Of a DNA stretch of 64,000 nt, positions 1-9,192 are shown in pieces; the first letter of the stretch is position 1, and each line of letters begins with the position of its first letter. The position numbers and the translations under genes are program-made. The DNA lies in assembly GCF_001420915.1 (NCBI RefSeq), contig NZ_CP013021.1, forward strand, positions 4,312,501-4,376,500. The letters are read 5' to 3'. Source of the DNA: Agarivorans gilvus (lineage in GTDB: Bacteria; Pseudomonadota; Gammaproteobacteria; Enterobacterales; Celerinatantimonadaceae). The notes beneath the pieces were generated by a model. The model was not told the DNA's origin and did no database searches. It saw only the letters and a program-made list of their open reading frames with translations.

Positions 1-210
1 CAGGGGGAAAATAGAAAATAAGCTGACTTGAAGAATAAATAGTCCGAACATTGGCAAGCCCACATAGCGATCCTAGCTAGGCTTAACATTATCTCGTTTT
101 ACTGTTTTAATCATGTTCTTATTAGTAATTTTGCAATGAATACCAAGCTTTACTGCCGTGGCTGATTGAGTTGGCCGGTGGCGGGACTGTCACAAGTTAG
201 ATTACGCCAA
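1..210. other. Intergenic left edge
   Basis: I see no gene, RNA or convincing hairpin here. The stretch is AT-rich and lies downstream of the stop codon of the small leftward membrane-protein gene that follows. Confidence 0.5.
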
Positions 211-576
211 TTAGCGAAAAAGATACTGACGTGGATAACCGAAGTAGTGGCGTATACGATGATGTTGCAGCAGGATTGCGCAGCTTAAATGCACTATTGC
301 TACCAAGACCATCAATAACGCCATTTGCGGCCAGGCTTGTTCGTCTGTGGCTCGCTCTTGATAGCCTTCAATAAGGCTATGCAGCCATTCGGCGCTGAGT
401 AAAACCATGGCTACTTGGTTGAGGCGTAAACAAATGGGGTGGCGGATCATTAAGCTGATGAAGCCCATGATGCAAAGGGTGGCGTAAATATGCTGATGAG
501 CATGAATAAAGTGAGCGGCACTCAGTACTAGACATAGACTAGTGGGGGCTAGCAAGTAACGTATCGGTGAGCGCAT
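211..576 (-). CDS. Small hydrophobic membrane protein, unknown function
   Basis: A 121-residue protein that I do not recognise. It has about three to four hydrophobic stretches: residues 8-25, 30-45, a weaker one near 55-65, and 85-105. Short histidine- and arginine-rich loops separate them, and the C-terminus is basic. This is the pattern of a small inner-membrane protein with no catalytic motif. It stands alone, transcribed leftward, with about 170 bp separating it from the glycosidase gene upstream. No Shine-Dalgarno sequence is obvious. That it is a gene is likely from the coherent hydrophobic pattern, but no function can be assigned. Confidence 0.55.
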   Translation of the reverse strand: MRSPIRYLLAPTSLCLVLSAAHFIHAHQHIYATLCIMGFISLMIRHPICLRLNQVAMVLLSAEWLHSLIEGYQERATDEQAWPQMALLMVLVAIVHLSCAILLQHHRIRHYFGYPRQYLFR

Positions 577-700
577 AATACATAACCACTTGGTTAAAAA
601 AGATGCAGCGAGTTTGGCGTTGATTGGTATCTAAAATACTGATTTAAATCAAAACAGCTAATTTTTATCAGCCCCTATCAAAAAAAATAAGAGGCTGATC

Positions 701-724
701 GCACTAAGCCCCAGGACTTAGTGC
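701..724 (-). terminator. Hairpin downstream of the GH43 gene
   Basis: An 8-bp stem (GCACTAAG paired with CTTAGTGC) lies just past the glycosidase stop codon. On the leftward strand a run of eight T follows after about 16 nt, so termination is plausible but not textbook. Confidence 0.4.
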
Positions 725-750
725 TTAAGTTAATGATTTAAATCATATAT

Positions 751-2361
751 TCACTTAAAATTTTGATATTCGAAATACTCGAAGTCAGCCGCCAGTTGTT
801 GCCCTGTTAGATCGCAGGCATAAAGACCCACTAAACTTCCGGTAAAGCGGAATATCTCACCACTACCTTCGTCTGAAAGATGGGTGGCGTTGAGTGGGGG
901 GCCAATCTTGAGCCAGTTTTGTCCATCTAACGAGTAGCTAAATTGATACCAGTGGCTATTGAGTTGCAAGCGCATATACACAGCTTGGGCGTCGTTTATC
1001 ACTTGCTCTTGGCTAAATTCGAGATATTCATCGTTGATATGACCCACTACCTGCAGAACCGCTTGACCTTGGTCATTGACTGTTTTTTTCAAAAAGTAGT
1101 GACCATTGCGCGCATAATAAGCCACTAAGCCGGCCATTTGCCGTGGTGATTGTGCTGCAAATTCAACAGCGGTTTCGGTGGCACAATCGAAGTGGGTGAT
1201 GCGCTGGGCTAACATGCTTTGATGGTAGCGAGAGTAGAGATAATCCCGGCCAGCCAAACGCAAATAGCCGGGGCGTTGGCTTAAGGATATCCATGACTCA
1301 TCAAAGGGCTCTGTTAGCGATTGGTATTTGACATCGAGCGTGGTTTCTTTGAAGTCATCGCGAGGGGCGCTTTGTGGCCAAACATGGATTGGCAGTTGCG
1401 GCGCTTTAATGGTTAATTGCGGTACTCGCCCGCCAACTACCCACGGCCAGTCATCGCGCCATTCAATATTTTGCAGAGCAGTTTCTCTGCCAAGAATGCA
1501 GCGACCATGGGTTTGTTTGATTTGGGCTTGCTCTTGCTCTGGGTTAAATATCGGTCTGCCGCAAAGGTGGGATAAAAACCACTCGCCTTGTTGCGTTTCC
1601 ACTAAAAAGCCGTGGCCTGCGCGCTGTAACTCCGCCTGTTGTTGGTGGTTGGAGCTGAGTAAGGGGTTTTCTGGGTGAACTTGGTAAGGCCCCCAGACAT
1701 TTTTAGAGCGGCACACCGTAACGGCATGTTCATAACTGGTGCCTCCCTCGGCGGTAATCAAATAGTACCAGCCATCTTTTTTCATGATCTGTGGGCCTTC
1801 GGTGCAGCCTAGCTCGGTACCTTCGAAGATGATCTTGGGCTGGCCGACTAATTGGCCTGCTTCGGCGTCAAACTCTTGAGCGAGAATGCCGCCAAAGAAG
1901 TCTTTATTTTTACGGCCATCCCAGACCATGTTCACCATGTATTTTCTGCCGTCGTCATCATGAAATAAAGATGGGTCAAAGCCGTAGTTGCCAATAGAAA
2001 CCGGTTTACTCCAGGGGCCGGTAATCTGTTCGGCGCAGGTCACATAAGCGGGGGTAGACATCCAAGTGCCACCGCGGCAAGAGTGAACATTGGCAAAACA
2101 ACACCAAAACTTACCATCTGCATAACTCAAGGTAGGGGCATAAACACCTTCGGAATTATCCATTCCGCGCATATCTAAGTGTTCTTGAGTGTTTAGTACA
2201 TGACCTATGATGCGCCAGTTTTGTAGATCTTTTGAATGGTGCAGCATGATGCCGGGAAACCATTCAAAGGTAGACGTGGCAATATAGTAGTCGTCGCCAA
2301 CACGTACAATTGACGGGTCGGGTCTGAAGCCGCAAAGGATGGGGTTAGTGATCGTCTTCAT
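751..2361 (-). CDS. Glycoside hydrolase family 43 beta-xylosidase
   Basis: A 536-residue cytoplasmic enzyme (no signal peptide) that should release xylose, or arabinose, from the non-reducing ends of xylo-oligosaccharides. The N-terminal five-bladed propeller (about residues 5-310) opens with the hallmark FRPDPSIVRVGDDYY. Asp15 is the general base, Asp129 (GFDPSLF) the pKa modulator, and Glu188 (CTEGPQIM) the general acid. A C-terminal beta-sandwich (about 325-530) completes the bacterial XynB-type layout, and length and spacing fit that subgroup well. The divergent AraC-type gene 90 bp away probably controls it. No transporter or xylose-isomerase gene is adjacent, so it appears to act on oligosaccharides imported by a system encoded elsewhere. 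GH43 enzymes differ in xylosidase and arabinofuranosidase specificity, so the exact substrate is inferred. Confidence 0.9.
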   Translation of the reverse strand: MKTITNPILCGFRPDPSIVRVGDDYYIATSTFEWFPGIMLHHSKDLQNWRIIGHVLNTQEHLDMRGMDNSEGVYAPTLSYADGKFWCCFANVHSCRGGTWMSTPAYVTCAEQITGPWSKPVSIGNYGFDPSLFHDDDGRKYMVNMVWDGRKNKDFFGGILAQEFDAEAGQLVGQPKIIFEGTELGCTEGPQIMKKDGWYYLITAEGGTSYEHAVTVCRSKNVWGPYQVHPENPLLSSNHQQQAELQRAGHGFLVETQQGEWFLSHLCGRPIFNPEQEQAQIKQTHGRCILGRETALQNIEWRDDWPWVVGGRVPQLTIKAPQLPIHVWPQSAPRDDFKETTLDVKYQSLTEPFDESWISLSQRPGYLRLAGRDYLYSRYHQSMLAQRITHFDCATETAVEFAAQSPRQMAGLVAYYARNGHYFLKKTVNDQGQAVLQVVGHINDEYLEFSQEQVINDAQAVYMRLQLNSHWYQFSYSLDGQNWLKIGPPLNATHLSDEGSGEIFRFTGSLVGLYACDLTGQQLAADFEYFEYQNFK

Positions 2362-2450
2362 AAGAACTCCTAATGGTTTTCTGTAATTTATTGCTTTGAA
2401 TGGACCTGATATGTAACTTAAGCAGTTATAAATATTAAATTATTGCTACT

Positions 2451-3326
2451 ATGGCTGCGCATCCTCTCAGTTTTGAAAATATTCACCTACCGCAAGCAAA
2501 ATCCTATTATTTGCGGCGCTTTCATTTTTTGAATGAACCCAAGCTGCACATCCCTAGCCATTTCCATATGTTGGGTGAGATTATGCTATTTGAGAAAATG
2601 GCGGGTCAGCTCAGCATTGACGGCCAAAGCCTAGAGTTAAACCAAGGCTTGCTGGTATTCATTCCTTCCTTAGCCATTCACGAAATGGAAATGGACGGCG
2701 ATGAGCGGCGCTTTAGTCTGTTTCAGTTTCAACGCCAGTTGCTCCAAGAGCTAAACCTATGGGAGCTAAATGCCCAGCTGCAACAAACCTTGGTGATGCA
2801 ATTGTCGCCGCAGCAAACGGCATTTTTATCTAGCCACTTGGCTTGGCTGGAAAGTATTGAACAGGACGAGCAGCAACGTATGCTAACCCATAGCCTGTTA
2901 CGTAGCGTGTTGGTATTTGTGGCGAGCCAACAGCAAACGATGTGTTTTGATGCTCAAACCAGCCAGCAGGACTTACTAAAAAGCAAAAGTTTGTCAAAAA
3001 TTATTCCCTTGCTGCAACATCTAGAGAACCAGCAAAGTGTGCACTTAAGCCTGCAGCAGGCTGCCGATATTTGTGGTATGTCTAAATATCACTTCTCGCG
3101 GGTGTTTAAGTCTTTGTTTGCGCAAAATTACAAAGATTACATTTTAAAACGTAAGATCAATACCGCGCTTAACTTACTGACCGAAACCGAGCGAAGCGTT
3201 GCTGAGATTGCCTACGCTTGTGACTTTTCTGATAGTGCGTATTTTTGTGCCAAGTTTAAGCAAGTGATGGGTTTATCGCCGGGGCGTTTTCGCCGCTCAA
3301 CCCAGACAGTGTCGTCTTTCGATTAG
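2451..3326 (+). CDS. AraC-family transcriptional regulator
   Basis: A 291-residue regulator. Residues 15-90 look like the cupin-type sensory domain of sugar-responsive AraC proteins (HIPSHFHMLGEIMLF, then GLLVFIPSLAIHEME). Residues 185-285 form the double helix-turn-helix: ADICGMSKYHFSRVFKSLF followed by SVAEIAYACDFSDSAYFCAKFKQ and the terminal SPGRFRR. It is divergent from the GH43 gene with a 90-bp shared promoter region, the usual arrangement for a local activator responding to the sugar released. The ribosome binding site before the ATG is weak. The ligand is inferred from context only. Confidence 0.85.
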   Translation: MAAHPLSFENIHLPQAKSYYLRRFHFLNEPKLHIPSHFHMLGEIMLFEKMAGQLSIDGQSLELNQGLLVFIPSLAIHEMEMDGDERRFSLFQFQRQLLQELNLWELNAQLQQTLVMQLSPQQTAFLSSHLAWLESIEQDEQQRMLTHSLLRSVLVFVASQQQTMCFDAQTSQQDLLKSKSLSKIIPLLQHLENQQSVHLSLQQAADICGMSKYHFSRVFKSLFAQNYKDYILKRKINTALNLLTETERSVAEIAYACDFSDSAYFCAKFKQVMGLSPGRFRRSTQTVSSFD

Positions 3327-3426
3327 TGGTTATGCTTAGTCTTATTTTAACTGGCAGGTCGCTGCTTTAAGTATGGCCGTCTACGCTTTAGGCAAGTAAA
3401 CATGGGCTTTTAACGGGAGAATAGTG

Positions 3427-4875
3427 ATGCGAATATTGGTCATAGGCGCCTTAGGAACCATTGGCAGCAAGCTAGTTCCGGCTTTGTTGCAAGAGGGGCA
3501 TGATGTATCGATTAGTTCGCGAGATCCAAAAAAGCCCTGTCCTTGGCCAGAGCAAAGCTGTCAGCGTTATACCCTCGATTTGTTAGTTCCCGACACCTTG
3601 CCTGCTGCGTTACAGGAGATCGAATTAGTCTATTACCTGATGCATGGCATGAGTGATGGTCAGTCGCACACTGAGGCCGAGATCACTGTCGCCACTAACT
3701 TGGCCCACGCCGCCGAGCAGGCAGGGGTAAAACGCATCATTTATATGGGTAGTTTAGTTTCACCCAAGCCTAAATCTGCCCATATGTTAGCGCGTATTGC
3801 CACCGGTGAAGCCTTGGCCCGTGGCGCCGTTCCGGTGACCGAGCTGCGCGCCGGGATCATCATTGCGCCGGGCTCGGCAGCCTTTGAGGTGATGCGAGAT
3901 TTAGTTGGACACATGCCTTTAGCCTTGGTGCCAAGGGCGATTGATACAAAGGCTCCACCCATTGCCTTAGACAATATTATTTATTACTTAGTGAAGTTGG
4001 CAGAAATGCCACACACAGCTGGGCAAATATTTGAAGCGGCCGGTCCAGAATGGTTAAGTTATCGCCAGTTGATGTTGTGCATTGCCAAACAACTTAAGCG
4101 CTCGATTAACATTATTGTATTACCGGGTTTGCCGGTGCGTTTGGCATGCTCGGTATTAGGCGTGATTACGTCAGTACCGCAAGCATTGGCTAAGGCTTTG
4201 ATTGATGGCTTGGCGGAGCCCTTGCAAGCGCAGCCCGATAAGTTACGCCAATTGTTGCCTCAGCCCTTGTTGAGTGTTGAGCAGGCGATTGCCGAGGTAC
4301 TAAAACAAGAACAGGTTGAAACTTACCCTAAGCGCTGGCGTGATGGCGTTCCACGATTTCGCAATTTTTCTTCCTTACATGGTTTTTATGCTAAGTGTGC
4401 TAAGAAATCGCTACGGGTGAATGCCTCAGCAGAAGCCATTTGGCAGGTGGTTAATATGCTGGGTGGGCGACGGCGCTATTTTTACTTTGATAGCCTTTGG
4501 GCCTTGCGAGAATGGATGGATTTTTTGCTGGGTGGGCCTGGCCGAGAACACGGGCGTAGTGATTTTCGTCAGTTAAAGGTGGGGGATAGGGTCGACTCTT
4601 GGGAAATCCTTAGTGTGGAAGAAGCGGCCTTGTTGGTAATGCGTTTTGGCATGAAGGCACCGGGCGGTGGCGGCATGCAAATTAGCATTGACCCTGATGG
4701 CCAGCAGCAGCGTTTAGAAGTGGCTTTGTATTGGCATCCGGCGGGTTTTTGGGGTTTGGTTTATTGGTATTTCTTTGCGCCTTGGCATCGCTGGCTATTG
4801 TGGGGGATGACCAAAAATATGGCCAAGTTAGCAGAACAAAAACAACAGGCTCTGCAAGCTAAGTCACCCAGCTAA
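3427..4875 (+). CDS. ybjT: YbjT-like NAD(P)-binding oxidoreductase with DUF2867 domain
   Basis: A 482-residue protein resembling Escherichia coli YbjT over its full length. Residues 1-290 are an atypical short-chain-dehydrogenase (NmrA-like) Rossmann domain starting RILVIGALGTIGSKL (GxxGxxG nucleotide loop). The conserved VTELRAGIIIAPGSAAFEVMRD stretch follows near residue 145. Residues about 310-475 are the DUF2867 domain, probably a START/SRPBCC-like ligand pocket, with FGMKAPGGGGM. A GTG lies directly before the ATG used here; GGGAGA upstream is better spaced for the ATG. The gene stands alone, and its stop codon lies inside a bidirectional hairpin. Substrate and reaction are unknown for the family. 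Confidence 0.85.
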   Translation: MRILVIGALGTIGSKLVPALLQEGHDVSISSRDPKKPCPWPEQSCQRYTLDLLVPDTLPAALQEIELVYYLMHGMSDGQSHTEAEITVATNLAHAAEQAGVKRIIYMGSLVSPKPKSAHMLARIATGEALARGAVPVTELRAGIIIAPGSAAFEVMRDLVGHMPLALVPRAIDTKAPPIALDNIIYYLVKLAEMPHTAGQIFEAAGPEWLSYRQLMLCIAKQLKRSINIIVLPGLPVRLACSVLGVITSVPQALAKALIDGLAEPLQAQPDKLRQLLPQPLLSVEQAIAEVLKQEQVETYPKRWRDGVPRFRNFSSLHGFYAKCAKKSLRVNASAEAIWQVVNMLGGRRRYFYFDSLWALREWMDFLLGGPGREHGRSDFRQLKVGDRVDSWEILSVEEAALLVMRFGMKAPGGGGMQISIDPDGQQQRLEVALYWHPAGFWGLVYWYFFAPWHRWLLWGMTKNMAKLAEQKQQALQAKSPS

Positions 4876-4891
4876 TTTAGCTGGGTGACTT
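4861..4891. terminator. Bidirectional terminator between convergent genes
   Basis: A 31-bp near-perfect inverted repeat: 15-bp arms AAGTCACCCAGCTAA and TTAGCTGGGTGACTT around one base. It overlaps the ybjT stop codon and ends just before the stop codon of the convergent aldo/keto reductase gene. There is no long T tract. Confidence 0.6.
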
Positions 4892-4897
4892 GAGGAT

Positions 4898-5950
4898 TTA
4901 GTAAGGTGCAGGGTAGCGGTTAAATACTTCGGCAATGTCTTGCATGGCGCGTTCGCTAAGCGGTTTGGCAAAGGCGTCGATGTCTTCTTTGAGTTGGCTC
5001 ATCGAGGTTGCGCCAATAATAGTAGAAGTAACACCATCAACTTGATCACACCAAGCTAAGGCTAGCTGTGCGGGGGTATAACCATAACCGGCGGCAATCT
5101 CGCTATAGGCGGCCACTGCCTCGTGAGCTTGTGGAGTATCACGGAAAATGCCATTGCGCTGCATGTAGGTCCAACGGCTGCCTTCGGGGCGCGCGCCGTT
5201 GGCATATTTACCACTGAGCAAGCCTCCCGCTAGTGGCGACCAAGGTAGGTAGGCCACGTTTTCTTGCACACAGTTTTCAATTAAATAAGGCCAATCTTTG
5301 GCGTGCAGTAGGCTAAATTCATTTTGAATCGATACCATGCGTGGCAGCTTGTGTTGCTCGCTAAGTTTCAAATAGGTGTTGATCCCCCACGGCGTATCAT
5401 CTGATAAGCCACAATGGCGAATTTTTCCGGCCTCAACACACTGCTGCAAACCCTGCAAAATATCTAACATTTGTGCTTGGTGGTCAGCGGCATCCAGCGC
5501 GCTGGGTTGAATTTGGTTAGGCCAATGTTTACCAAAGTGTGGGGTGGTTCGGTTTGGCCAGTGTAACTGGTAAAGATCGATGTAATCGGTTTGCAAACGT
5601 TGCAATGAAGCGTCTACCGCTTCAACAACGGCGGCTGCGTTAATTGGGCCGCCATCACGCACCCAAGGCAGGCCGGAACCGGCAATTTTGGTGGCTAAAA
5701 TAATGTCTTTGCGGCGCTGTGGATTGGCCGCTAACCAATTGCCGATAATGGTTTCTGTTTTGCCGTAGGTATCAGCAGACGGGGGCACCGCATACATTTC
5801 GGCGGTATCGATAAAGTTAATGCCTTGGGCTAGAGCAAAGTCAATTTGTTGGTTAGCATCACTTTGATTGTTTTGTAAGCCCCAGGTCATGCTGCCTAAG
5901 CAAATACGAGAAACCTTTAAATTACTACTACCTAGTATTGAAAAATCCAT
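4898..5950 (-). CDS. tas: Tas-like NADP(H)-dependent aldo/keto reductase
   Basis: A 350-residue aldo/keto reductase of the Tas subgroup, a TIM-barrel enzyme reducing aldehydes or ketones with NADPH. Visible family marks are LGSMTWG near the start, FIDTAEMYAVPP carrying the catalytic Asp and Tyr, LATKI with the catalytic Lys, and YQLHWP with the catalytic His. The C-terminal cofactor-binding segment is STIIGATSMSQLKEDI. The frame is open to a TTG six codons upstream, but MDFSILGSS aligns with the family N-terminus and has a GGA-type ribosome site, so I place the start at 5950. In E. coli, Tas was named for rescuing starved tyrosine auxotrophs. The physiological substrate is unknown. Confidence 0.85.
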   Translation of the reverse strand: MDFSILGSSNLKVSRICLGSMTWGLQNNQSDANQQIDFALAQGINFIDTAEMYAVPPSADTYGKTETIIGNWLAANPQRRKDIILATKIAGSGLPWVRDGGPINAAAVVEAVDASLQRLQTDYIDLYQLHWPNRTTPHFGKHWPNQIQPSALDAADHQAQMLDILQGLQQCVEAGKIRHCGLSDDTPWGINTYLKLSEQHKLPRMVSIQNEFSLLHAKDWPYLIENCVQENVAYLPWSPLAGGLLSGKYANGARPEGSRWTYMQRNGIFRDTPQAHEAVAAYSEIAAGYGYTPAQLALAWCDQVDGVTSTIIGATSMSQLKEDIDAFAKPLSERAMQDIAEVFNRYPAPY

Positions 5951-6091
5951 ATTAATTCCATTAGCCAAACAAAAGTGGACAATCCCCTAGCTTATTCTAC
6001 AGCCGTTGATTAGCCAAGTCTTAAGCTGGAGACTCGGGCTGGCTCGCGGTAAGATCGCCCAGTTAAGCCAACCGAGGAACATTAGCTAACT

Positions 6092-8450
6092 ATGAGTTCT
6101 GCCTCATCATTGCCCATCGAAGCGCTAAAAACCGATTTTTTAGCGCAATTGAATCAACATCATCTAGTGGTAGAAGCCGCTACTGGCTCGGGTAAATCAA
6201 CCCATTTACCGGTATGGGCCGCTAGCCTAGGTAAGGTGTTGGTGGTTCAGCCTAGGCGAATTGCTTGTGAAGCCTTAGCCAGTTATGTGTCGCAACAGTT
6301 GGCCGCGGCGGGAAAAGCCTACCGAGTAGGTTACGCTATTCGTTTTCACTCCACTGTTGAGCAACACACCGACATTGCTTTTGTGACACCGGGGATTGCT
6401 TTGCGTTGGTTGGCCGAGGGTAAGTTAGCGGACTATGCGGTGATGATTATCGATGAGTTTCACGAACGCCGTTGGGATTCAGATTTGTTATTGGCCTTGG
6501 TCAAACCACTCGCTCTGCGAATAGTTGTCACCTCGGCGACGTTGCAGGGGATAGGTTGGCGGCTTACTTGCCAGCCAAAGTGTTGCAGGCTCAGGGAAGG
6601 GAGTTTCCAGTTGAGGTGAGTTACCTTGCCCGTGAAGCTCATCACTTGCCCGACAATCAAAATATGCTTGAAGCGGTTAAGGCCGCGCTGAATATCGCTA
6701 TGGCTAAAGACCAAGGGATATCTTAGTTTTTCTACCGGGACGGGGAGAGATTCAACGTTGTTTGGACAGTTTAAGCAAGCTTGATGCGCAGGTGTTGGCG
6801 CTGCATGCTTCTATCAGTGCCGAGCAGCGACAAACGATTTTGGACTCATCCAATGAGCCGCGGCCTAGACGGGTGATTTTAGCCACTAATGTGGCCGAAA
6901 CCAGCTTAACCATTCCGCGTATTTCTGCGGTGATTGACAGTGGCTTGGAGCGGCGAACCCAACAGCGTGCTGGTAGAACGGTGCTGAGTTTAGCGCGCAT
7001 TTCACGCGCTAGCGCCGAGCAGCGCCGTGGCCGTGCTGGGCGAGTACAAGCTGGCCATTGTTATCGCTTATGGGGAGAATTTGCACCCTTAGAAAACACC
7101 ACTCCGCCGCAAATGCAGCGCGAGGAGTTATTGGAACCGATGTTGTTTGCTGCCAGTTGTGGCAAAGCCTTAGCGAGTTTGACGTTTTTAGAAGCATTGC
7201 CCGATAAGTCGCTGCAACTGGCTAAAGCCCGCTTGCAAACGATGCAGGCCTTAGTCGGGGAAGATAGCTTGAGCGAACATGGTAAGCGTTTGCTTAAGTT
7301 GCCAATAGATAGTTATTTTTCCCACTTAGTCGAGTTGGTTAGCTCGGCCAATGAGAAAGCGGCGATGCTTGACCTTGCGGCGGCATTAAGTATTAACCAA
7401 CGATTGTTGTCAAAACCCAGTGGGGAGCATGCCTTAAAGCAGTTGAGCCATTGGCAGCCCTTACATTGTGATATGACGATGCTGTTGGATTTGCTGCGTG
7501 GTCGGGCTTGGCCAGAAGAGCTAGATGTCAATCAGCAAGCCTTAACTCAGGCTCAAGAGCTGGCCGAGCAGTTACGAGCAGTGATGGCGCAGGATGATTT
7601 AGCCGAAGCGCAGCCTTACGACCGCGACAAACTGTTAGGCTGTTTAATTGAGAAGGCTCCTGAGCTGGTGTATGTGCGCAGGGAAAAACGCCCACAGGCC
7701 ATGGCTAATGGCCACACCGAAATAGAACTGGGGCGAGATAGTTTGCTGGCAGATGAACAAGCCGCAGCACTGGTATTCGATATCTATAGTTTGCCGGGTA
7801 GAGGCCATAAACAGTTAAAAAATATTGGTCTGTGCATGGCGCCGTTAAGCTTCACCTTACTTCAGGCTAAGCAAGTGGGTGAATTAGTGGCGACTGGCGA
7901 ACTCGACAGTGAAGGTCGCCAGTGCATGCAGCGGGTTTATGCCGGAAGAGTAATCGCTACTGAGCAGCATCGGGCGAGTCCCGAGCAATGTCGGCAGGCT
8001 TTAGTGCAGCAGTTATTAACCAAGCAACTGCCAGATTTCCAAGAATTGAACGTAGCTGAGGATATTGCAGCATGGAATTTGTGGGTGAGCTTGGGCGAAA
8101 AGCACGGCGGTGGTGAAGGTCAACCGCTAGAAGTTGAGGCTTGGCTGCTTGAGCGCTTGCAAGAGCTTGGGGTAGAGCAAGTCGATGATATGTCGTTGCT
8201 AGAGCCGCAGGACTTACAGTTTGCTGGGATCCCCAGTTGGTTACGCGCAGATTTCGAAGCGCGTTATCCAAGGCTCTTAGTATTAGCCGATTTGAAATTA
8301 GATATAGAGTACTTAAGTCGTACTAAGCAGGTAATTGCTCACTATCATTCTGGTGGCCGAAAAGCCGGACCCAAGCGTTGGGAGTTACCCGCTTGGAGCG
8401 GCTGGCGAGTTTATTATAAAAAGGCCAGCAAACGCGTGGCTTTAACGTGA
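6092..8450 (+). CDS. hrpB: HrpB-type ATP-dependent helicase, frame broken twice in this sequence
   Basis: A DEAH/DExH RNA-helicase-like protein of the HrpB family, about 786 codons once repaired. Motif I is EAATGSGKST (about residue 28), motif II IIDEFHERRWDSD, motif III VTSATL, and motifs IV-VI include ATNVAETSLTIP and QRRGRAGR. The frame shifts after LQ at a GGGG run (6547-6550), where the downstream frame continues GDRLAAYLPAKVLQ. It shifts again at GGG (6715-6717), after which DILVFLPGRGEIQR resumes. Each shift is repaired by one extra G, giving an exact multiple of three. The C-terminus after residue 700 (GGRKAGPKRWELPAW, then GWRVYYKKASKRV) lacks the GRYPKHPWP ending typical of enterobacterial HrpB, so the tail is divergent. 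I infer an intact gene with two base-calling errors; a real pseudogene is the alternative. Confidence 0.8.
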
Positions 8451-8452
8451 TA

Positions 8453-8989
8453 CTAGGCAGAGGTGATACGCTTGAGTGTTTCATCTTTTAAGATGAAGTG
8501 ATGATGAAGCGCTGCCCCCACATGTAGGGCTAAGACTAGGTAGAGTAAGTTGGCGGCATTGTGGTGAACGAAAGACGCGATACCGCTTAAGGTTTCATTT
8601 TGTTCACTAAAGCCCGATAGGGTAAACCAGTTAAATACCGCTACATCGTGGCCGCCAGCTAATGACATCATTAAACCAGATATGGGCATGAGCAGCATTA
8701 ATAGGTACAAGGCAACATGGCCTAAATGAGCCAATTTGAGTTGCCAGCCCTCACCCAAGGGAGTGGGTGCTTTAGTCATTCTATGCCAAGCTATACGCAG
8801 TAAAATGGCGGCTAAGGCACATACACCGAAGGCTTTATGTAAGCTTACCCATTCAAATTTTTCTGCGCCACGTGGCAGCTCATCCATATATAAAGCAATC
8901 GCGATGATGGCGATAAATAGGGTGGCCATAAGCCAATGTATTAGTTTACTGACTAAACCAAATTGTTGATTGTTATTTACAATATTCAT
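8453..8989 (-). CDS. cybB: Cytochrome b561
   Basis: A 178-residue four-helix membrane haem protein of the bacterial cytochrome b561 family, a quinol-linked electron carrier of the inner membrane. Helices lie at about residues 17-35, 50-67, 88-110 and 145-165. Conserved histidines expected to bind two b haems are in KLIHWLMA, SLHKAFG, VHHNAANLLY and LALHVGAALHHHF. Length is normal for the family (about 175). The start is supported by AAGGAC about 8 nt upstream. It is convergent with hrpB, with only a 2-bp gap between stop codons. The physiological partner is not known. Confidence 0.88.
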   Translation of the reverse strand: MNIVNNNQQFGLVSKLIHWLMATLFIAIIAIALYMDELPRGAEKFEWVSLHKAFGVCALAAILLRIAWHRMTKAPTPLGEGWQLKLAHLGHVALYLLMLLMPISGLMMSLAGGHDVAVFNWFTLSGFSEQNETLSGIASFVHHNAANLLYLVLALHVGAALHHHFILKDETLKRITSA

Positions 8990-9192
8990 CGTGGATATGT
9001 CCTTACTGTATGTAAGGAAAAAGTTAGCACCTGTAGATGACTTGTAAATGACATTTACTTTTTTTTACGCTACAAGATATTTAGCTAAGACCTTGTTGAG
9101 TAAACTTTTTAACAGAATGGTGTTTGCTTATTGGGTTGCCGTATTTGGCTATGCTAGCATGGAGCCATTGCAGCAAAGGACGGGGAACAGCA

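Noticed and set aside
1328..1678. 116-codon rightward frame inside the GH43 gene
   Set aside because: An antisense shadow of a clearly conserved coding sequence.
6092..8450. hrpB as a true pseudogene
   Set aside because: Apart from two single-G deficits the coding sequence has no stops or decay, and all helicase motifs are intact.
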